6,117 bases of DNA from Alphaproteobacteria bacterium UBA3439 (GCA_002378605.1 DFSK01000032.1:1-6117); one strand, 5' to 3'. Counted from the first letter of the stretch, positions 1 through 6,114 are shown. The notes: a model not told the origin generated them from the sequence alone. Made by a program: numbers and translations.

Positions 1-66
1 CGTGATGTTCGCTTTACCCAGCAGGTGGTGAATTACATCATCCTGCAAACCGACAAGCGGCTGTAA
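1..66 (+). CDS. C-terminal fragment of a forward gene, possibly a BON-domain envelope protein
   Basis: An open frame enters from the left edge and ends in TAA at 64-66, giving 21 residues ([21 protein letters not shown] before the stop is split here as [10 protein letters not shown] and [11 protein letters not shown]). The gene lies 8 bases ahead of gshB on the same strand, so it is probably cotranscribed with it. In many alphaproteobacteria the gene just before gshB is a BON-domain lipoprotein or a YraN-type protein. The ending, with a hydrophobic 'VVNYIIL' strand followed by a short charged tail, resembles the last strand of a BON repeat ('VxNHIxLKxD'). That match is from memory and the fragment is too short to prove it. 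That a real gene ends here is fairly likely; its family is a guess. Confidence 0.55.
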   Translation, partial: RDVRFTQQVVNYIILQTDKRL

Positions 67-74
67 TTCGTCCG

Positions 75-1043
75 ATGAGCCTTGCAATCGCCATTCAGAT
101 GGATCCGGTCGAAACACTTCACATTGCCGGAGACACAACTTTTGCGCTTGGTCTTGAAGCACAAAAACGCGGCCACAGCCTTTGGTATTATACAGCTGAC
201 AGGCTAAGCCTTAATGCGGGCAGAATTACCGCCCGCGGACAGGAGGTCACTTTTTATGATCAGGCTGGAGCGCATTTTAAAACTGGCAAATTAGAAACAC
301 GGTCATTGCAGGAATTTGACGTTATTTTGATGCGTCAGGATCCGCCATTCGATATGGCCTATATCACCGCAACACATTTGCTGGAAATGCTTGGCCCGCA
401 AACGATGGTTGTCAATAATCCAGCCGAAGTCCGAAACGCGCCGGAAAAGCTGCTTGTCACGCTTTATCCCGATTTGATGCCACCAACATTGATCAGCCGT
501 GACCCAGAAACGATTATGGCGTTTCGCCAGAAACATAAAGACATCATCATAAAGCCGCTATTTGGCAATGGTGGCGCCGGTGTTTTCCGCTTGCAGCCAA
601 ATGATCAAAATTTAAGCTCGCTTCTTGAAATGTTTTTTGGCACCAGCCGTGAACCCGTCATGGTTCAGGCCTATCTTCCTTCAGTTCGTGATGGCGATAA
701 GCGCATTATTCTGGTTGATGGTGAAGCTGTTGGCGCGGTAAACCGGATTCCCAATGAAGGCGAAGCGCGGTCAAATTTTCATGTTGGCGGCAGCGCAGCC
801 AAAGCCGGATTAACCGATCGTGACCTTGAAATCTGTGCCGCCATTGGCCCCGAATTGCGCCGACGCGGCTTGTTATTTGTCGGTATTGATATCATTGGCA
901 ATTATATGACTGAAATCAATGTAACCTCGCCAACCGGCATTCGCGAAATTCAACGGCTATCAGACATTGATATTGCGGCGCTGACATGGGACGCAATTGA
1001 GCGCAAACATCCCACCTATGCAAGCAATGGCATTGCCCGATAG
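75..1043 (+). CDS. gshB: Glutathione synthetase, complete
   Basis: This cytoplasmic ATP-grasp enzyme joins gamma-glutamylcysteine and glycine, using ATP, in the second step of glutathione synthesis. The 322 residues match the family's usual 310-320. The N-terminal domain opens with [19 protein letters not shown] (about 5-23) and carries [18 protein letters not shown] (87-104). The ATP-grasp part shows [12 protein letters not shown] (160-171, ATP-binding lysine and glycine loop), SNFHVGGSA (233-241) and, near the end, FVGIDIIG (268-275) plus [14 protein letters not shown] (279-292), which hold the metal- and substrate-binding Glu and Asn. No key motif is missing. The ATG at 75 is the natural start because the conserved sequence begins at once; no convincing Shine-Dalgarno precedes it, so translation may be coupled to the gene ending at 66. 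The 3' end overlaps comM on the other strand by 28 bp. Identification is secure. Confidence 0.97.
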   Translation: MSLAIAIQMDPVETLHIAGDTTFALGLEAQKRGHSLWYYTADRLSLNAGRITARGQEVTFYDQAGAHFKTGKLETRSLQEFDVILMRQDPPFDMAYITATHLLEMLGPQTMVVNNPAEVRNAPEKLLVTLYPDLMPPTLISRDPETIMAFRQKHKDIIIKPLFGNGGAGVFRLQPNDQNLSSLLEMFFGTSREPVMVQAYLPSVRDGDKRIILVDGEAVGAVNRIPNEGEARSNFHVGGSAAKAGLTDRDLEICAAIGPELRRRGLLFVGIDIIGNYMTEINVTSPTGIREIQRLSDIDIAALTWDAIERKHPTYASNGIAR

Positions 1044-2521
1044 GCCAAGGCTTCGGCAAGCGCGGCGCGCCCAACCCTGTCATCACCAGCAAGATCGGCA
1101 ATCGTGCGTGAAACCCGCATGATTTTATGATAGGCACGCGCCGATAAATTGGCCTGATCCATTGCCGTTCGCAAAAGATCCTGCGCCGCATCATCCATCC
1201 TGATTTGCTGATCGAGCTGGTCAATGCCGATATGGGCATTGGCACACATAACCCCCTTGTTGCGAAGCGATCCGAATTGACGTGCGGCGGCAACCCGTGC
1301 GGCAACGATCTGGCTTGATTCACCTATTGCCTCTTTGAGTAAAATATCGGCGCTGATCTCAGGCACTTCAATGATCAGATCAAAACGATCCATCATCGGC
1401 CCGGAAATTTTTGCCTGATAATTTTGGCCGCAGGCTGGCGCCCGACTACAGGCACGCGCCGGATCGCCAAGATAGCCACAGCGACAGGGATTCATTGCCG
1501 CAACAAGCTGAAACCGCGCCGGATAGGTGACATGATGATTGGCTCTGGCAACAACAACCGATCCGGTCTCAAGGGGCTGACGAAGCGAGTCCAGAACAAC
1601 GCGTGAAAATTCAGCCAGCTCATCAAGAAATAAAACACCATGATTCGCCAATGAAATTTCACCCGGCTTGGCGCGTAAACCGCCACCAACAAGCGCCGCC
1701 ATTGACGCCGAATGATGCGGTTCACGAAAAGGCCGGTTCCGGATAAGGCCCCCCTCGGCTAGATTGCCCGCCACTGAATGCAACATCGTAACCTCAAGCG
1801 CCTCGGCCGGACTCAGGGGCGGTAATAGGCCGGCAAGCCGCGATGCCAGCATGGATTTGCCAGCACCAGGTGGGCCAACCATCAAAAGATGATGGCCGCC
1901 GGCAGCGGCAATTTCAAGAACACGTCGTGCCGTGTCTTGGCCTTTCAGATCAGCTAGGTCTGGCATATTTTGTCTGGCGGGTGCCATCTTTGGCGTTGGC
2001 GGATGCAAAACCTGACGGCCATGAATATGATTTAGCAAGCCGGTCAGGCTTGGTGGCGCGATGATTGACACGCCGTCAGCCCATGCGGCTTCACTGCCGC
2101 AATCATACGGGCAAATCAGGTCGCGGCCCGCCGCCACCGCGGCAAGCGCCGCTGGCAAGACACCTGATACTGGCTGGATCGCCCCATCAAGCGCCAATTC
2201 ACCAAGCACAAGCGCATTTTCAACCGCATCCCGCGGCACCACGCCCATAGCAACCATCAGGCCAAGGGCAATTGGTAAATCAAAATGCGCGCCTTCTTTT
2301 AAAACATCAGCTGGCGCCAAATTAACCGCGATACGTTTTGGCGGCAAAGCAAGGCCGATCGATGCCAATGCCGCGCGAACACGTTCACGCGATTCGGCCA
2401 CCGCCTTATCGGCAAGACCGACAATCGCCATGGCGGGCAAACCATTGGCGATATGAATCTGAACCGTGACAGCAATCGTCTCAATGCCCCGAAATGCGAT
2501 GGTATGAATTTGTGCGTGCAT
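1016..2521 (-). CDS. comM: ComM/YifB family AAA+ ATPase (Mg-chelatase-like helicase), complete
   Basis: ComM forms a hexameric helicase that drives branch migration during integration of DNA taken up by natural transformation; it is also widespread in bacteria not known to be competent. The 501 residues fit the family (about 500). Residues 1-170 form the N-terminal Lon-protease-like domain, with [19 protein letters not shown] (26-44) and [19 protein letters not shown] (65-83). The AAA+ core has Walker A GPPGAGKS (216-223), Walker B VLFLDE (296-301), FREPHHSAS (265-273), a cysteine cluster at C346, C348, C358 and C364 as in the YifB family, and [10 protein letters not shown] (373-382). The C-terminal domain has [18 protein letters not shown] (460-477). 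The ATG at 2521 is the only reasonable start: an in-frame stop lies seven codons upstream. The Shine-Dalgarno is poor (GTCGGG about 10 bases upstream). It is probably transcribed alone from a promoter near 2562-2590. Older annotation calls it 'Mg chelatase', but it is not part of chlorophyll synthesis. Confidence 0.96.
   Translation of the reverse strand: MHAQIHTIAFRGIETIAVTVQIHIANGLPAMAIVGLADKAVAESRERVRAALASIGLALPPKRIAVNLAPADVLKEGAHFDLPIALGLMVAMGVVPRDAVENALVLGELALDGAIQPVSGVLPAALAAVAAGRDLICPYDCGSEAAWADGVSIIAPPSLTGLLNHIHGRQVLHPPTPKMAPARQNMPDLADLKGQDTARRVLEIAAAGGHHLLMVGPPGAGKSMLASRLAGLLPPLSPAEALEVTMLHSVAGNLAEGGLIRNRPFREPHHSASMAALVGGGLRAKPGEISLANHGVLFLDELAEFSRVVLDSLRQPLETGSVVVARANHHVTYPARFQLVAAMNPCRCGYLGDPARACSRAPACGQNYQAKISGPMMDRFDLIIEVPEISADILLKEAIGESSQIVAARVAAARQFGSLRNKGVMCANAHIGIDQLDQQIRMDDAAQDLLRTAMDQANLSARAYHKIMRVSRTIADLAGDDRVGRAALAEALAYRAMPLLA
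1024..1036. repeat. Perfect 5-bp-arm palindrome in the gshB/comM overlap
   Basis: GCAAT-GGC-ATTGC gives a 5-bp stem with a 3-base loop on either strand, within the 28 bp shared by the 3' ends of gshB and comM. No T-run follows on either strand, so it is not a standard intrinsic terminator. It could still pause polymerase or stabilise both 3' ends; chance is also possible for so short a stem. Confidence 0.4.
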
Positions 2522-2522
2522 T

Positions 2523-2579
2523 AATATTGGCCCGACAGATCATCCAAAAGATCAAGTGTCGATTGTGTCGGGAAATATT
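2523..2579. repeat. Imperfect inverted repeat across the comM promoter/leader
   Basis: The left arm at 2523-2537 (AATATTGGCCCGACA) and the right arm at 2566-2579 (TGTCGGGAAATATT) are inverted copies that pair at 13 positions, differing only in a central GG versus a single base. The 28-bp spacer is 2538-2565. The right arm overlaps the proposed -10 box and spacer of comM, and the left arm lies just before the start codon. Its two-sided placement suits a pair of operator half-sites better than an RNA hairpin, if the promoter call is right. Confidence 0.5.
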
Positions 2580-2590
2580 TTTCGTTTCAA
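2562..2590 (-). promoter_or_regulatory. Candidate sigma70-type promoter for comM
   Basis: Read on the minus strand, TTGAAA (2590-2585, five of six matches to TTGACA) is followed after exactly 17 bases by CACAAT (2567-2562, four of six matches to TATAAT). Transcription would start near 2555, leaving a leader of about 33 bases before the comM ATG. The -10 box falls at the edge of an inverted-repeat arm. This is consensus matching only. Confidence 0.4.
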
Positions 2591-2599
2591 GTATATTAG

Positions 2600-2628
2600 A
2601 AAAAACAACGATTTACATGAAATCACCG
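2600..2628 (-). terminator. Weak candidate intrinsic terminator after the GNAT-HIT unit
   Basis: On the minus strand, 28 bases after the HIT stop, CGGTGATTT (2628-2620) can pair with AAATCGTTG (2614-2606) around a 5-base loop, and TTTTTT (2605-2600) follows directly. Six of nine pairs are Watson-Crick and three are G-U, so the stem is weak. Its position between the HIT stop and the proposed comM promoter is right for separating the two units. Confidence 0.35.
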
Positions 2629-2655
2629 CTGATCAGGTCATTATTCCATTTAGAC

Positions 2656-3027
2656 CTAAAGCTGGGTTTTTGCCAAAACCAATGGCCCAACTGGCGCACC
2701 GCCAAGAACATGCATGTGAAGATGTGGTACTTCTTGATGGCTGTCCAAACCAGTGTTGGAAATCACCCGATAGCCGGTTTTGCTGATGCCAGTCAATTCG
2801 GCAACACGGTGAATGGCTTTGGTAAAGGCCGCCATTTCAGCCGCGCTGGCAGTTGCCGCAAAATCGGCCCAATCGCAATAGGCGCCCTTTGGAATCACCA
2901 AAATATGAACCGGCGCCTGCGGGTTGATATCGGCAAAGCTGAGCGTATGTTCATCTTCGTCAATTTTCTGGCATGGGATTTCGCCGCGCAGGATTTTGGC
3001 AAAAATATTATTGCTATCATAGGTCAT
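2656..3027 (-). CDS. HIT-family (histidine triad, HinT-like) nucleotide hydrolase
   Basis: HIT proteins of the HinT branch are cytoplasmic dimers that hydrolyse adenosine phosphoramidates and aminoacyl- or acyl-adenylates to AMP. The 123 residues match the usual 110-140 and the domain fills the protein. Visible motifs are IFAKILRGEIPC (8-19), PQAPVHILVIPK (36-47), the Asn at 91 in VISNTGLD (88-95), and the triad HLHMHVLGG (102-110), where His104 is the expected nucleophile between His102 and His106. The end, GGAPVGPLVLAKTQL, differs from the WPPG ending of E. coli HinT but is of the kind seen in bacterial relatives. The ATG at 3027 lies 2 bases after the GNAT stop, with an AGAG Shine-Dalgarno inside the end of that gene, so the two are coupled. 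The family is certain; the natural substrate is unknown. Confidence 0.94.
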   Translation of the reverse strand: MTYDSNNIFAKILRGEIPCQKIDEDEHTLSFADINPQAPVHILVIPKGAYCDWADFAATASAAEMAAFTKAIHRVAELTGISKTGYRVISNTGLDSHQEVPHLHMHVLGGAPVGPLVLAKTQL

Positions 3028-3029
3028 GA

Positions 3030-3572
3030 TTACAGCTCTTTATGATAATAATGTCCCGGAACATAGGCGCCATCGACCTTGGCGTAATGATCATTTGTCG
3101 CATAGCGTTTGAAATGACGCGCCTCAAATGACTGGATGGCGCGATCCTGCGTTGCGCGTACATCGAGATTAATCATCAAAAACCCTTCAGTTTTGGCCAA
3201 GGCTTCTGCCTCGGCAACAATCATCTGCGCCAGGCCATGACCACGCGCCCATGGGGCAACGAAAAATGTTGTCAATTGGCAGGCAAATTTCTGGGCTTCG
3301 TTGTTTTTTGGTGGACGCACAATCTGACAACTGCCAGCAATCACCTTATCAAGACGCGCCAGAATCAAATGCCGGTCGGGGATCATCTGCACCCCGCGCC
3401 AGTAATCTTCCATCACCGATTTTGGTGGCGGTGACAGCCAGCCAAAACCACCGCCTGCAAGGATTGCCGCTTCGGCCGCGTCACTCAATTCATGAATATC
3501 GCGTTCGGTTAATTGGTCCACTGTTTCGACCGACAATTTGGCAATATGATCACGAAGCGATTCAGGTGTCAT
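3030..3572 (-). CDS. GNAT-family N-acetyltransferase
   Basis: This is a 180-residue single-domain GNAT protein that should transfer an acetyl group from acetyl-CoA to an amine; the acceptor is not evident. The acetyl-CoA pyrophosphate loop lies in FFVAPWARGHGLAQMIV (103-119), with the R-G-H-G-L-A signature at 110-115. Strand beta-4 and its helix precede it, and LDVRATQDRAIQSFEARHF (136-154) is the usual motif-B region. N-terminal sequence such as GGFGWLSPP (41-49) and YWRGVQMIP (57-65) marks a family common in alphaproteobacteria, where it often sits beside a HIT protein. The ATG at 3572 has a clear Shine-Dalgarno (GGAAAG, 6 bases upstream). It is first of a two-gene unit with HIT. The fold is sure; the substrate is not. 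Confidence 0.9.
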   Translation of the reverse strand: MTPESLRDHIAKLSVETVDQLTERDIHELSDAAEAAILAGGGFGWLSPPPKSVMEDYWRGVQMIPDRHLILARLDKVIAGSCQIVRPPKNNEAQKFACQLTTFFVAPWARGHGLAQMIVAEAEALAKTEGFLMINLDVRATQDRAIQSFEARHFKRYATNDHYAKVDGAYVPGHYYHKEL

Positions 3573-3638
3573 TTGTCTTTCCTTTTTGGCAAGCCAATGA
3601 GGCGCGGCACAGGCACGGTCAATTTAAACTTTGAAATA

Positions 3639-3648
3639 CCGCCTGCGG
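3639..3648. repeat. Short palindrome in the GNAT leader
   Basis: CCGC-CT-GCGG is a perfect 4-bp-arm palindrome lying 67 bases before the GNAT start and about 10 bases downstream of its proposed -10 box. It could be part of an operator or a small leader hairpin. It is short enough to be chance. Confidence 0.25.
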
Positions 3649-3657
3649 CAATAGGGG

Positions 3658-3685
3658 AAAATAGGCACTAAATTTATAAGGTCAA
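3658..3685 (-). promoter_or_regulatory. Candidate sigma70-type promoter for the GNAT-HIT unit
   Basis: On the minus strand, TTGACC (3685-3680, five of six) is followed after 16 bases by TATTTT (3663-3658, four of six). Transcription would begin near 3651, leaving a leader of about 78 bases before the GNAT ATG. It is the best match in the 191-bp gap 3573-3763. A second, poorer option is TTGTTG-17-TAGAAC further upstream. Confidence 0.35.
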
Positions 3686-3722
3686 CCAGCTTGTTCTAGC
3701 ATAAGAAAGATTTTTCAACAAT

Positions 3723-3750
3723 TGACACGAATTCACAGTTCCGCGAGTCA
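3723..3750. repeat. Imperfect inverted repeat just after the xre gene
   Basis: TGACACG (3723-3729) and CGAGTCA (3744-3750) are inverted copies with one mismatched pair in the centre of the arms, around a 14-base spacer. It begins 13 bases past the XRE stop on the minus strand. No T-run follows, so it is a poor terminator; a protein-binding site ahead of GNAT or a 3'-end hairpin are both possible. Confidence 0.3.
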
Positions 3751-3763
3751 TCACAAAATCGGG

Positions 3764-4126
3764 CTAGGATGCAATGAGCCGTTCAATTTCATCAATGAAT
3801 TGCTGGCATTCGGTTGCTGAAAGCCGGTTAATATTTTGTGCCAAAAGATTAGCAAGATAAACCGCTTCGGCTTTTTGATTGCGAACATCAATCGATGGCT
3901 TTGGATGCGACAAGCTAGCCAGCCGTTTCAATTCTTCAGCATCATCCCAGATCAGCCCTAGCCAAACACAAATCTGATCAACAACAAGCGGCGATGGCTG
4001 GCCACGCGCACCGGTTTCAAGAGCTGATATATAGGCTTTGGAAACGCCCAAAAATTCAGCTTGCTGATGCTGCGTCAGACTTTTCTGTCGTCGCCATTCG
4101 CGCATTTTCAATCCAAAGGGCGTCAT
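3764..4126 (-). CDS. XRE-type helix-turn-helix regulator linked to smr
   Basis: This 120-residue cytoplasmic DNA-binding protein has a lambda-Cro/C1-type helix-turn-helix at about residues 6-60: LTQHQQAEFLGVSKAYISALE covers the two helices of the motif (17-37, written here only to name it as LTQHQQAEFLG plus VSKAYISALE), with AYISALE in the recognition helix. After it come WLGLIWDDAEEL (55-66) and LASLSHPKPSID (69-80), which mark a conserved alphaproteobacterial family, then a helical C-terminal part ending in ECQQFIDEIERL (106-117). No ligand-binding or enzyme domain is visible. The ATG at 4126 is 2 bases after the smr stop with GGAG 9 bases upstream, so it is the last gene of the timA-smr-xre unit. 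Related proteins are found beside smr in other alphaproteobacteria. Target genes are unknown. Confidence 0.9.
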   Translation of the reverse strand: MTPFGLKMREWRRQKSLTQHQQAEFLGVSKAYISALETGARGQPSPLVVDQICVWLGLIWDDAEELKRLASLSHPKPSIDVRNQKAEAVYLANLLAQNINRLSATECQQFIDEIERLIAS

Positions 4127-4128
4127 TG

Positions 4129-4722
4129 CTAACGGCTCCGTTTGCGGCGCAACAACACATAAAGCGCGCCACTGCCACCGTCATTTGGGCGCGCCTCGGC
4201 TAAAGCTAGAATTAGCGGCGACAAAGGTTGGCGCTTTAACCATTGTGGGACATGACCGCGAAGAATGCCCGCCCCTTTACCCGTAATGACAAGAACACAG
4301 CGGCACCCATCTCGCGCCGCCGTTTCAATAAATTGCGCTAACCGGCTTTCGGCCCTAGCCGCGGTTAGGCCATGCAGATCAAGACGCCGGTCAACTGGTA
4401 CATCACCGCGAAACAGCCGCCGCTGGGTACGCCCATCAATGCCCGCCCGTTCGCCTTGACGCAAATCAACAGGATTGGCTTTTTTGGTTGGCGCTGGTGA
4501 TGTTGCGCCAAGCGGGGGTCGTGCTGGTTTGACCGTTTTGACAGGCGGTTTATGTGTTCGGCCAGACGGCTTTTCCGAAGGTGCCGCCAAATGATCAGAC
4601 CGCGCAAAAATAGCTGCAAATTCAGCCAATTCGATGGTCGATTTTAGCGGTGTAACTTCGGTAATCACCCGTTGCCATAAAACCGTATCATCGTCTGATT
4701 TGATAATGCGTTTCTTGGGCAT
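4129..4722 (-). CDS. Smr (small MutS-related) domain protein
   Basis: Smr domains are nicking or RNA-cleaving nuclease-type domains, found at the C terminus of MutS2 and as free proteins such as this. Residues 1-45 are a helical, partly acidic lead-in; about 46-92 is a Pro/Lys/Ala-rich linker likely to be disordered; 93-195 is the Smr domain. It shows RRLFRGDVPVDRRLDLHGLT (101-120), containing the LDLHG signature, VLVITGKG (143-150) with TGKG, LRGHVPQWL (154-162), and GGSGALYVLLRR (182-193). All signature motifs are intact. The 197 residues match free-standing proteobacterial Smr proteins. The ATG at 4722 has GAGG 7 bases upstream and follows timA by 12 bases. The cellular role is not settled; in this class the gene usually travels with timA, mltA and an XRE gene, and mltA is absent here. 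Confidence 0.93.
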   Translation of the reverse strand: MPKKRIIKSDDDTVLWQRVITEVTPLKSTIELAEFAAIFARSDHLAAPSEKPSGRTHKPPVKTVKPARPPLGATSPAPTKKANPVDLRQGERAGIDGRTQRRLFRGDVPVDRRLDLHGLTAARAESRLAQFIETAARDGCRCVLVITGKGAGILRGHVPQWLKRQPLSPLILALAEARPNDGGSGALYVLLRRKRSR

Positions 4723-4734
4723 GTTGGGCCTCGA

Positions 4735-5397
4735 TTAGTCTTCGGCGGACTCGGACTCAGTCTCGACCAGTTTCCAGTTTGGATCGGATAGGGTCAAATC
4801 GCGCTCGAATGTCCAGATATCGGTGAATTCACGCGAGCCCGAATCATCTGACTCAATCACTTCGTCATTTTCATCCTTGGCAATGCGTGTTTGCACCGAA
4901 TGAAAATGTACGGTGATGCTGGCAAGCTGATCGACGATTGAGATATTTAAGATGCTGGCTTCGCGAATATCATCCAAAGTGATGACGAGGCTTTCTTTGG
5001 CCTTTGCCCGCGCTTGGATCGATGCAGTAAAGCTTTGCAGCAGATCATAGCCCAATAGCCGTTTCAATTGGGTAAGATTGCCGTCGGCATAGGCGGTCAA
5101 AATCATCTCAAAAGCGGCGCTGGCACCGTCAAGGAATTGCGTTTCATTAAAGCTGCGATCGATCTTGCGCATCGCATCAAGGCCGTGAAGCGCAACCGGC
5201 GCTTCGCCCGCAGCCTTGGGATGCAGCGGAATGGGTTCATTATCATTCTCGGTTTCTTCAAACCGGTTCGCGCGGCTTTCATCTTGCGGCTGTTCATAGC
5301 CAGTGCGCTGGCCAAGAACCGACCGAAGGCGCAGCACTAAAAGAACAGCGATAACGGCAAAAATGATAATATCTATGAATTGCAACTGAGCCCCCAT
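4735..5397 (-). CDS. timA: TimA-type Tim44-like membrane-anchored protein
   Basis: This is the bacterial relative of mitochondrial Tim44; alphaproteobacterial TimA is described as membrane-bound and interacting with integral membrane proteins. Residues about 7-24 (FIDIIIFAVIAVLLVLRL) form one N-terminal membrane segment, followed by the family signature LRSVLGQRTG (24-33). Residues 34-72 are a polar, acidic linker, and 76-215 are the Tim44-like domain, starting IDRSFNETQFLDGASAAFE (79-97) and ending near DIWTFERDLTLSDPNWKLV (193-211). The tail is strongly acidic. The length of 220 is typical. The ATG at 5397 is preceded directly by an in-frame TAG, so it cannot be extended. It lacks a Shine-Dalgarno, and the proposed promoter leaves a leader of about 12 bases. 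A TTG at codon 5 with GGGGG 5 bases ahead is a less likely start. First gene of timA-smr-xre. Confidence 0.9.
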   Translation of the reverse strand: MGAQLQFIDIIIFAVIAVLLVLRLRSVLGQRTGYEQPQDESRANRFEETENDNEPIPLHPKAAGEAPVALHGLDAMRKIDRSFNETQFLDGASAAFEMILTAYADGNLTQLKRLLGYDLLQSFTASIQARAKAKESLVITLDDIREASILNISIVDQLASITVHFHSVQTRIAKDENDEVIESDDSGSREFTDIWTFERDLTLSDPNWKLVETESESAED

Positions 5398-5409
5398 CTA
5401 AGGTTTTAT

Positions 5410-5446
5410 ATTGGCATTATTTAACATCATTGAGTCTTTTGCCAAT
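5410..5446. repeat. Inverted repeat in the timA/fxsA divergent promoter region
   Basis: ATTGGCA (5410-5416) and TGCCAAT (5440-5446) are perfect 7-bp inverted copies separated by 23 bp. The right arm covers the proposed timA -35 box and part of the fxsA promoter spacer; the left arm lies at the proposed timA start point. A regulator binding both arms could affect both genes. Chance cannot be excluded. Confidence 0.4.
5416..5445 (-). promoter_or_regulatory. Candidate sigma70-type promoter for timA-smr-xre
   Basis: On the minus strand, TTGGCA (5445-5440, five of six) precedes AATAAT (5421-5416, five of six) by 18 bases. The start point would fall near 5409, about 12 bases before the timA ATG, too short for a normal ribosome binding site and in keeping with the absence of one. 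Confidence 0.4.
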
Positions 5447-5457
5447 GCCGTCATAAT
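5430..5457 (+). promoter_or_regulatory. Candidate sigma70-type promoter for fxsA
   Basis: TTGAGT (5430-5435, four of six) is followed after 16 bases by CATAAT (5452-5457, five of six). Transcription would begin near 5464, leaving a leader of about 80 bases. This promoter overlaps the divergent timA promoter, so the two probably compete or share control. Confidence 0.4.
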
Positions 5458-5544
5458 ATAGATGGCATATGTAGGGTATTAAATCCAGATGCAGCCTGAA
5501 ATTGTCGGCAAAAATTACCAAAAACCGTCTAAGGGATAGGTCAA

Positions 5545-6114
5545 ATGGGACTAATCATTATTCTTGGCCTGCTAATATGGGGATGGGCCGAAATGTCCGC
5601 CTTCATTTACATTGGCAGTGAAATTGGCGGTTTGTTAACACTTTTAGGTGTTTTTGTAACGGCAATTTTTGGCATTGCGCTTCTAAAACGCCAGGGCCTA
5701 TCTGTTTTAAGTCGTATTCAAGCCGATCTTGCCAAGGGGCGCGCACCTGTCACCTCAATCGCTGATAGTATTTCAATGGTTGTTGGTGGCGCCCTAATGT
5801 TGATCCCCGGCTATGTCACCGATGCTATTGGGCTTTTGCTGTTTATACCCGGGATTCGTACGCTTGCTGGTGTATATCTGCTGCAATGGATGGCCAGCAG
5901 CAAACGCTTTACCGGCTTTACCCATTTTGGCGGCGGGCCGTTTGGCAATGCCGCATCAGGCAATCCGGCATCGGGTGCCGGTGGCCACCAGCATAATCCC
6001 TTTACCAAGCAGCATGATGCAGCAAAGGATGATGATGATATCATCGAGGGCGAATTTGAAGAACGGCCAGACCAAGATCACCAGATTGGTAACAAGAAAA
6101 ATCGCAAAACCTGA
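5545..6114 (+). CDS. fxsA: FxsA-family cytoplasmic membrane protein
   Basis: FxsA is an inner-membrane protein; in E. coli its overproduction relieves exclusion of phage T7 by the F plasmid, but its normal role is unclear. Residues 1-120 carry the hydrophobic core: segments at about 3-23, 28-48 and 76-115, with WAEMSAFIYIG (14-24), LLKRQGLSVL (46-55) and the signature GGALMLIPGYVTDAIGLLL (81-99) followed by FIPGIR (100-105). Residues 121-189 form a polar tail, first Gly/Ala/Asn-rich, then acidic (KDDDDIIEGEFEE, 161-173), then basic at the end; an IEGE-like piece recurs in alphaproteobacterial FxsA proteins as I recall them. The ATG at 5545 has AAGGGATAGG just upstream (5531-5540), a good ribosome binding site. 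It is divergent from timA, an arrangement known in the class, where secB is often close by. Complete, with its TGA at 6112-6114. Confidence 0.92.
   Translation: MGLIIILGLLIWGWAEMSAFIYIGSEIGGLLTLLGVFVTAIFGIALLKRQGLSVLSRIQADLAKGRAPVTSIADSISMVVGGALMLIPGYVTDAIGLLLFIPGIRTLAGVYLLQWMASSKRFTGFTHFGGGPFGNAASGNPASGAGGHQHNPFTKQHDAAKDDDDIIEGEFEERPDQDHQIGNKKNRKT

Noticed and set aside
1050..1061. GCTT-CGGC-AAGC hairpin just after the gshB stop as a gshB terminator
   Set aside because: The stem is only 4 bp, lies within comM coding sequence, and no T-run follows.
2061..2456. Forward open frame of 131 residues antisense to comM
   Set aside because: It lies entirely inside conserved ComM coding sequence, and its Ala/Arg/Ser/Pro-rich product is typical of a shadow frame.
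2494..3045. A 183-residue forward open frame over the HIT gene and the 134-bp gap before comM
   Set aside because: It is antisense to the clear HIT gene for most of its length, lacks recognisable motifs or a good ribosome site, and its composition follows from the real gene on the other strand.
3251..3634. Forward open frame antisense to the GNAT gene and reaching into its leader
   Set aside because: No family resemblance or ribosome binding site was seen; the GNAT motifs on the minus strand account for the open frame.
3573..3763. A hidden small gene or small RNA in the 191-bp gap between GNAT and xre
   Set aside because: No open frame with a ribosome site was found and no strong hairpin with a T-run; a promoter and leader for GNAT explain the gap well enough.
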